In this document: positions 61,401 to 64,000 of the stretch, one piece after another
Numbering within the stretch: position 1 is the stretch's first letter
Layout: every line of letters begins with the position of its first letter
DNA from: Oscillospiraceae bacterium
GTDB lineage: Bacteria; Bacillota; Clostridia; Oscillospirales; Ruminococcaceae
NCBI GenBank assembly: GCA_016281125.1
Contig: JAEEIA010000053.1
Location: forward strand, 80,078-144,077
Length of the DNA: 64,000 bases
Direction: 5' to 3'
Program-made: the position numbers and the translations under genes
Notes under the pieces: model-generated
What the model saw: the letters and a program-made list of their open reading frames with translations, nothing else
What the model was told of the DNA's origin: nothing
Database searches by the model: none

Positions 61401-64000
61401 TCAGGTTCTCGCCCTCTGCCACAGACTCGCTGCCGATCTTCGTCAGCTTGCCACCCTCGATCACAAATGTGATATCCGTTGCGACCTCGTAGCCGTCCGG
61501 TGCTGCCGTTTCGCTCAGCGTGTAGGTACCGTCAACGAGGTTCTTGATCTCAGTGTTCTCCTTGCCGGACACCCATTCCAGCGTCTTGCCCTCGCCGGTC
61601 GTCAGCTTTGCGCCCTCGCCCGGTTTCACAGAGCCTGCCGGGAACACAACGTCCTCGCCGTTCTTGTCCTTACCGGTCAGTGTCATGCTCGCGCCTTCCA
61701 GCTCGCTGTGATCGGTTGCATCCTGCTTGGAAATCTTCACGTCTGCAAGCGCCTCGTCGATCATCTCAACGACAGTGCCCTCTGCAACGGTCTCGCCGTT
61801 GATCTTCACGATCTTGCTGTCCTGAATCTCAAATGTCATATCCTGTGCGACTGCAAAGCCGGTCGGTGCAGTCTGCTCATGCAGCGTGTAGGTGCCGTCC
61901 ACAAGGTTCAGCACGTTGGTCGTACCCTTGCCGGAAATCCACGCCAGCTTCTCGCCGCTGCCGTTCACGAGCTCTGCGCCCTCGCCAAGCTCCACGGAGC
62001 CTGCCGGGAATTCGACTGCGTCGCCGTTCTTGTCGGTTCCGGTCAGCGTCAGGGTTGCACCCTCGACTTCGCCGCCGAATGCGTCCTTCTTTGCGATCTT
62101 CACATCGCCCAGGCGCTCGTCGATCACGGTGATCACATTGCCCTCGGTGTAATCCTCGCCGTTGACCTTGACAATCTTGCCCTTCTCAATCTCGAAGGTC
62201 ATGTCATGTGCAATCGCATAGCCGTTCGGCGCCGCCTCTTCATGAAGCGTGTAAATACCGTCAACGAAGTTCTTGACGTTCGTGGCTTCCGTGCCGGACA
62301 CCCACTGAAGCGTCTTGCCCTCGCCGGATTTCAGCACTGCGCCCTTGCCAAGCTCGACAGAGCCTGCCGGGAATTCAACTGCATTGCCGTTCTTATCGGT
62401 TCCGGTCAGCGTCAGCGTTGCGCCCTCGACCTCTGCACCGAACTGGTCCGCCTTGTTGATCTTGACTTCCGCAAGTGCCTCGTCAACCATCACGACGACG
62501 GTGCCCTCAGCGACCTCTTCGCCGTTGATCTTCACGATCTTGCCGTTTTCGATCTCAAAGGTCATATCCTGCGCGACTGCAAAACCGGTCGGTGCAGTCT
62601 GCTCGTGCAGCGTGTATGCGCCGTCCTTGAGGTTCAGCACATTTGTTGTGCCGGTGCCGGAGATCCAGACCAGCTTTTCGCCGCTGCCGTTCACGAGCTC
62701 TGCGCCCGCGCCCAATTCAACGGAGCCTGCCGGGAAGACAACCGCGTCGCCGTTCTTGTCAGTTCCGGTCAGCGTCAGGGTCGCGCCCTTGACTTCGCCG
62801 CCGAATGCGTCCTGCTTTGCGATCTTCACATCCGGGCCGCCCGCCGTGGTTGTCGTGACAACCGTGGTCGCCGGTGCGGTGGTCGTGACGGAAGTGGTCG
62901 TGACCTTTGCGGTCGTCGCCTTGGCCTCGGTCGTGGTGACCTTTGCCGTGGTGGTTGCCGCCTTGGTTGTGGTTGCCTTAGCGGTTGTAGTCGCCGCCTT
63001 GGTCGTTGTGGCCTTAGCGGTCGTGGTAGTTGTTGTGGTGGTTGTGGTTGTCGTGGTCGTCGTGGTTGTGGTAGTGGTTGTCGTGGTCGTGGTGGTTGTC
63101 GTAGTCGTGGTGGTTGTCGTAGTCGTGGTCGTCGTGGTTGTAGTTGTCGTGGTAGTCGTCGTGGTCGTCGTAGTCGTTGTTGTTGTCGTAGTCGTGGTAG
63201 TCGTCGTAGTCGTAGTTGTAACCGGCGTGGTGGTTGTTGTAGCAGCCGCCGGTGTTGTCGTTGCCTTTGCGGTGGTAGTCGCCGCAGCAGTTGTGGTTGT
63301 CTTGGCGGTCGTGGTGTTCTCTGCCGCAGTCGTGGTTGTGGTTTCGGTCGTGGTAACGGTTGTCGTGGTCGTGACCTTCGCGTTATCGAACATCACGATC
63401 AGGTTCTCGCCCTCTGCCACAGACTCGCTGCCGATCTTCGTCAGCTTGCCGCCCTCGATCTCAAACGTAATCTCCGTTGCGACCTCGTAGCCATCCGGTG
63501 CCGCGGTTTCGCTCAGCGTGTAGGTACCGTCAACGAGGTTCTTGATCTGCGTGTTCTCCTTGCCGGACACCCACTCCAGCGTCTTGCCCTCGCCGGTCGT
63601 CAGCTTTGCGCCCTCGCCCAGTTTCACAGAGCCTGCCGGGAACACGACGTCTTCGCCGTTCTTGTCCTTACCGGTCAGCGTCATCGTGGCGCCTTCCAGC
63701 TCGCTGTGATCGATTGCGTCCTGCTTGGAAATCTTCACGTCTGCAAGCGCCTCGTCGATCATCTCAACGACAGTACCCTCAGCAACCGTTTCGCCGTTGA
63801 TCTTCACGATCTTGCTGTCCTGAATCTCAAATGTCATATCCTGTGCGACTGCAAAGCCGGTCGGTGCGGTCTGCTCATGCAGCGTGTAGGTGCCGTCCAC
63901 AAGGTTCAGCACGTTGGTCGTACCCTTGCCGGAAATCCACGCCAGCTTCTCGCCGCTGCCGTTCACGAGCTCTGCGCCCTCGCCAAGCTCCACGGAGCCT
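58414..64000 (-). CDS. Giant Thr-rich surface protein with SpaA/Cna-B repeats, 5'-truncated by the window edge
   Basis: About 1861 residues are visible; the N-terminus lies beyond the right edge. It contains ten complete and one partial SpaA/Cna-B-like domains of about 121 aa (pattern VKIxKQDxxxxEIxGAxLxLTG ... GTYTLHExxAPxGY ... VMIDEA), set in groups by three long poly-Thr linkers (about 59110-59420, 60865-61385, 62830-63385). The Lys near each domain start, the Glu in TLHE and the terminal Asp/Asn fit internal isopeptide bonds. The C-terminus has a sortase-like end: VRTGES, a hydrophobic helix and RKRRDDDQ, a variant of LPXTG. No cohesin is visible. Likely a wall-anchored stalk or adhesin. 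Confidence 0.9.
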   Translation of the reverse strand, partial: GSVELGEGAELVNGSGEKLAWISGKGTTNVLNLVDGTYTLHEQTAPTGFAVAQDMTFEIQDSKIVKINGETVAEGTVVEMIDEALADVKISKQDAIDHSELEGATMTLTGKDKNGEDVVFPAGSVKLGEGAKLTTGEGKTLEWVSGKENTQIKNLVDGTYTLSETAAPDGYEVATEITFEIEGGKLTKIGSESVAEGENLIVMFDNAKVTTTTTVTTTETTTTTAAENTTTAKTTTTAAATTTAKATTTPAAATTTTTPVTTTTTTTTTTTTTTTTTTTTTTTTTTTTTTTTTTTTTTTTTTTTTTTTTTTTTTTTTTTTTTTTTTTAKATTTKAATTTAKATTTKAATTTAKVTTTEAKATTAKVTTTSVTTTAPATTVVTTTTAGGPDVKIAKQDAFGGEVKGATLTLTGTDKNGDAVVFPAGSVELGAGAELVNGSGEKLVWISGTGTTNVLNLKDGAYTLHEQTAPTGFAVAQDMTFEIENGKIVKINGEEVAEGTVVVMVDEALAEVKINKADQFGAEVEGATLTLTGTDKNGNAVEFPAGSVELGKGAVLKSGEGKTLQWVSGTEATNVKNFVDGIYTLHEEAAPNGYAIAHDMTFEIEKGKIVKVNGEDYTEGNVITVIDERLGDVKIAKKDAFGGEVEGATLTLTGTDKNGDAVEFPAGSVELGEGAELVNGSGEKLAWISGKGTTNVLNLVDGTYTLHEQTAPTGFAVAQDMTFEIQDSKIVKINGETVAEGTVVEMIDEALADVKISKQDATDHSELEGASMTLTGKDKNGEDVVFPAGSVKPGEGAKLTTGEGKTLEWVSGKENTEIKNLVDGTYTLSETAAPDGYEVATDITFVIEGGKLTKIGSESVAEGENLIVMFDNAKVTTTTTVTATETTTTTTTTAEEATTTAKTTTTAAATTTAKATTTPAAATTTTTPVTTTTTTTTTTTTTTTTTTTTTTTTTTTTTTTTTTTTTTTTTTTTTTTTAKATTTKAATTTAKATTTKAATTTAKATTTKAATTTAKVTTTEAKATTAKVTTTTSVTTTAPATTTAVRADVKISKQDVHSKEIKGAELKLTGKDSSGNPIQFPENSVVPGAGAEVKSGSGDTLVWISGDQPTDIKNLPDGTYTLHEEVAPNGYKVATDITFVIENNKLVKINEAEVEADTEIVMIDEALANVKISKQDVHSKEIKGATLTLSGKDSEGNSLTFPADSLVPGEGATLVNGSGDTLVWISGDQPTDIRNLDDGTYTLHEEVAPNGYKVATDITFVIEDGKLVKINDAEVEADTEIVMIDEALANVKISKQDVHSKEIKGAELTLTGKDSEGNPVTFHDGTVKPGSGAEVKTGSGDKLVWISGDEATQITNLDDGTYTLHEEVAPNGYKVATDITFVIEGGKLVKINDAEVEADTEIVMIDEALADVTISKQDVHSKELPGATLTLTGKDSEGNPVTFPENSVLTGEGAELVNGSGEQLVWISGTEPTQIKNLDDGVYTLHEKAAPNGYEVATDITFVIEGGKLVKIGETEVHADAEIVMVDEAIVTTTAAVTTTTEAPAATTTVTETTPAPETTTTTTTTTTTTTTTTTTTTTTTTTTTTTTTTTTTTTTTTTTTTTAVTTTVSSDEGQAVETTVVTTTTVSAEVKIAKQDVHSKEIKGAELKLTGKDSSGNQIQFPENSVVPGAGAEVKSGSGDTLVWISGDQPTEIQNLPDGTYTLHEEVAPHGYKVATDITFVIDGGKLVKIGEEEVHADATIIMIDDAEAVTTTTTWVTGEMAEGDTRTTTVVTETTPVSETDDEDERTRTTESETQTAEATTQTSGETTTTTVQSVPTGGVNTKTGSVRTGESAPVAVAVVGILMGAVAFATRKRRDDDQ
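59110..59420 (-). repeat. Poly-threonine coding linker 3
   Basis: Encodes a long near-pure Thr run between SpaA domains 10 and 11. The codons alternate among ACG, ACC, ACT and ACA without a fixed order. Confidence 0.85.
60865..61385 (-). repeat. Poly-threonine coding linker 2
   Basis: Encodes Thr runs framed by repeated AKATTTKAATTT-type blocks. It is nearly the same as linker 1. Confidence 0.85.
61381..64000 (-). repeat. 1998-bp segmental duplication in the surface protein gene
   Basis: Sequence from 61381 recurs from 63379 with a constant offset of 1998 bp (666 codons); for example the segment starting at 61963 matches that at 63961. The repeated block is two SpaA domains plus a poly-Thr linker and continues past the window edge. 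Confidence 0.85.
62830..63385 (-). repeat. Poly-threonine coding linker 1
   Basis: The longest Thr run of the window, flanked by the same ATTTAKATTTKA blocks as linker 2. Confidence 0.85.

Noticed and set aside
60773..63490. Poly-valine ORFs on the plus strand
   Set aside because: These are the complement of the poly-threonine linkers of the leftward surface protein.
58414..64000. The giant surface protein as a cellulosome scaffoldin
   Set aside because: No cohesin domain is visible; the repeats follow the SpaA/Cna-B pattern with GTYTLHE and AP.GY.

Overview
The window looks like a chromosome segment of a fibre-associated Firmicute of the Ruminococcus type (Oscillospiraceae); I cannot name the species. 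The evidence is the high-GC Gram-positive housekeeping genes (gatCAB, CIRCE-controlled groESL, long-form hpf), six secreted proteins carrying dockerin or dockerin-like calcium loops, a CBM4-Ig-GH9 protein, Thr-rich linkers, and a huge SpaA/Cna-B surface protein.

Layout. 1-5.7 kb: end of an unknown gene, then a leftward gatC-gatA-NERD gene-small gene-gatB operon. 5.8-8.2 kb: two tandem membrane metallophosphoesterases. 8.4-10.6 kb: groES-groEL behind a perfect CIRCE. 10.7-14.8 kb: TraX-like gene, small membrane protein, mnmA, D,D-carboxypeptidase. 14.9-17.7 kb: a paralogous pair of secreted dockerin-like proteins and tRNA-Val. 17.8-21.5 kb: flavin/ferredoxin protein, a three-gene membrane family, hpf. 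21.6-29.9 kb: one long rightward operon (DJ-1, folate ligase, mltG, U32 peptidase, two tiny membrane proteins, radical SAM protein, two DUF2500 proteins, DUF2344 protein). 30.2-39.3 kb: secreted peptidase-like dockerin protein, recQ, orphan sugar-binding lipoprotein, very large LRR_5 protein. 39.4-45.2 kb: dockerin protein, an unusual transcription unit made of repeated translation start sites, secreted hydrolase, unknown gene, ogt, tRNA-Leu. 45.3-51 kb: asnB, a pyrB with a fused PyrI-like zinc tail, a secreted dockerin/LRR/transglutaminase protein. 51.3-58 kb: a GH9 that has lost its catalytic residues, a degenerate GGDEF membrane protein, and a secreted beta-solenoid protein behind a Fur box. 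58.4-64 kb: the C-terminal 1861 or so residues of a Thr-rich multi-SpaA wall protein, cut by the window edge.

Most promising leads. (1) A stand-alone unit at 42304-42793 with a consensus promoter, five spaced Shine-Dalgarno-plus-ATG sites, tiny ORFs and a terminator. (2) A Fur-box-controlled secreted protein at 56507-57955 whose C-terminal half resembles, by eye, ferredoxin-dependent bilin reductases. (3) A catalytically dead GH9. (4) A family of about ten intergenic mosaic repeats whose hairpin arms covary, and which supply a ribosome binding site to one gene and the 3' end of pyrB. All homology statements come from reading motifs; no search was run.
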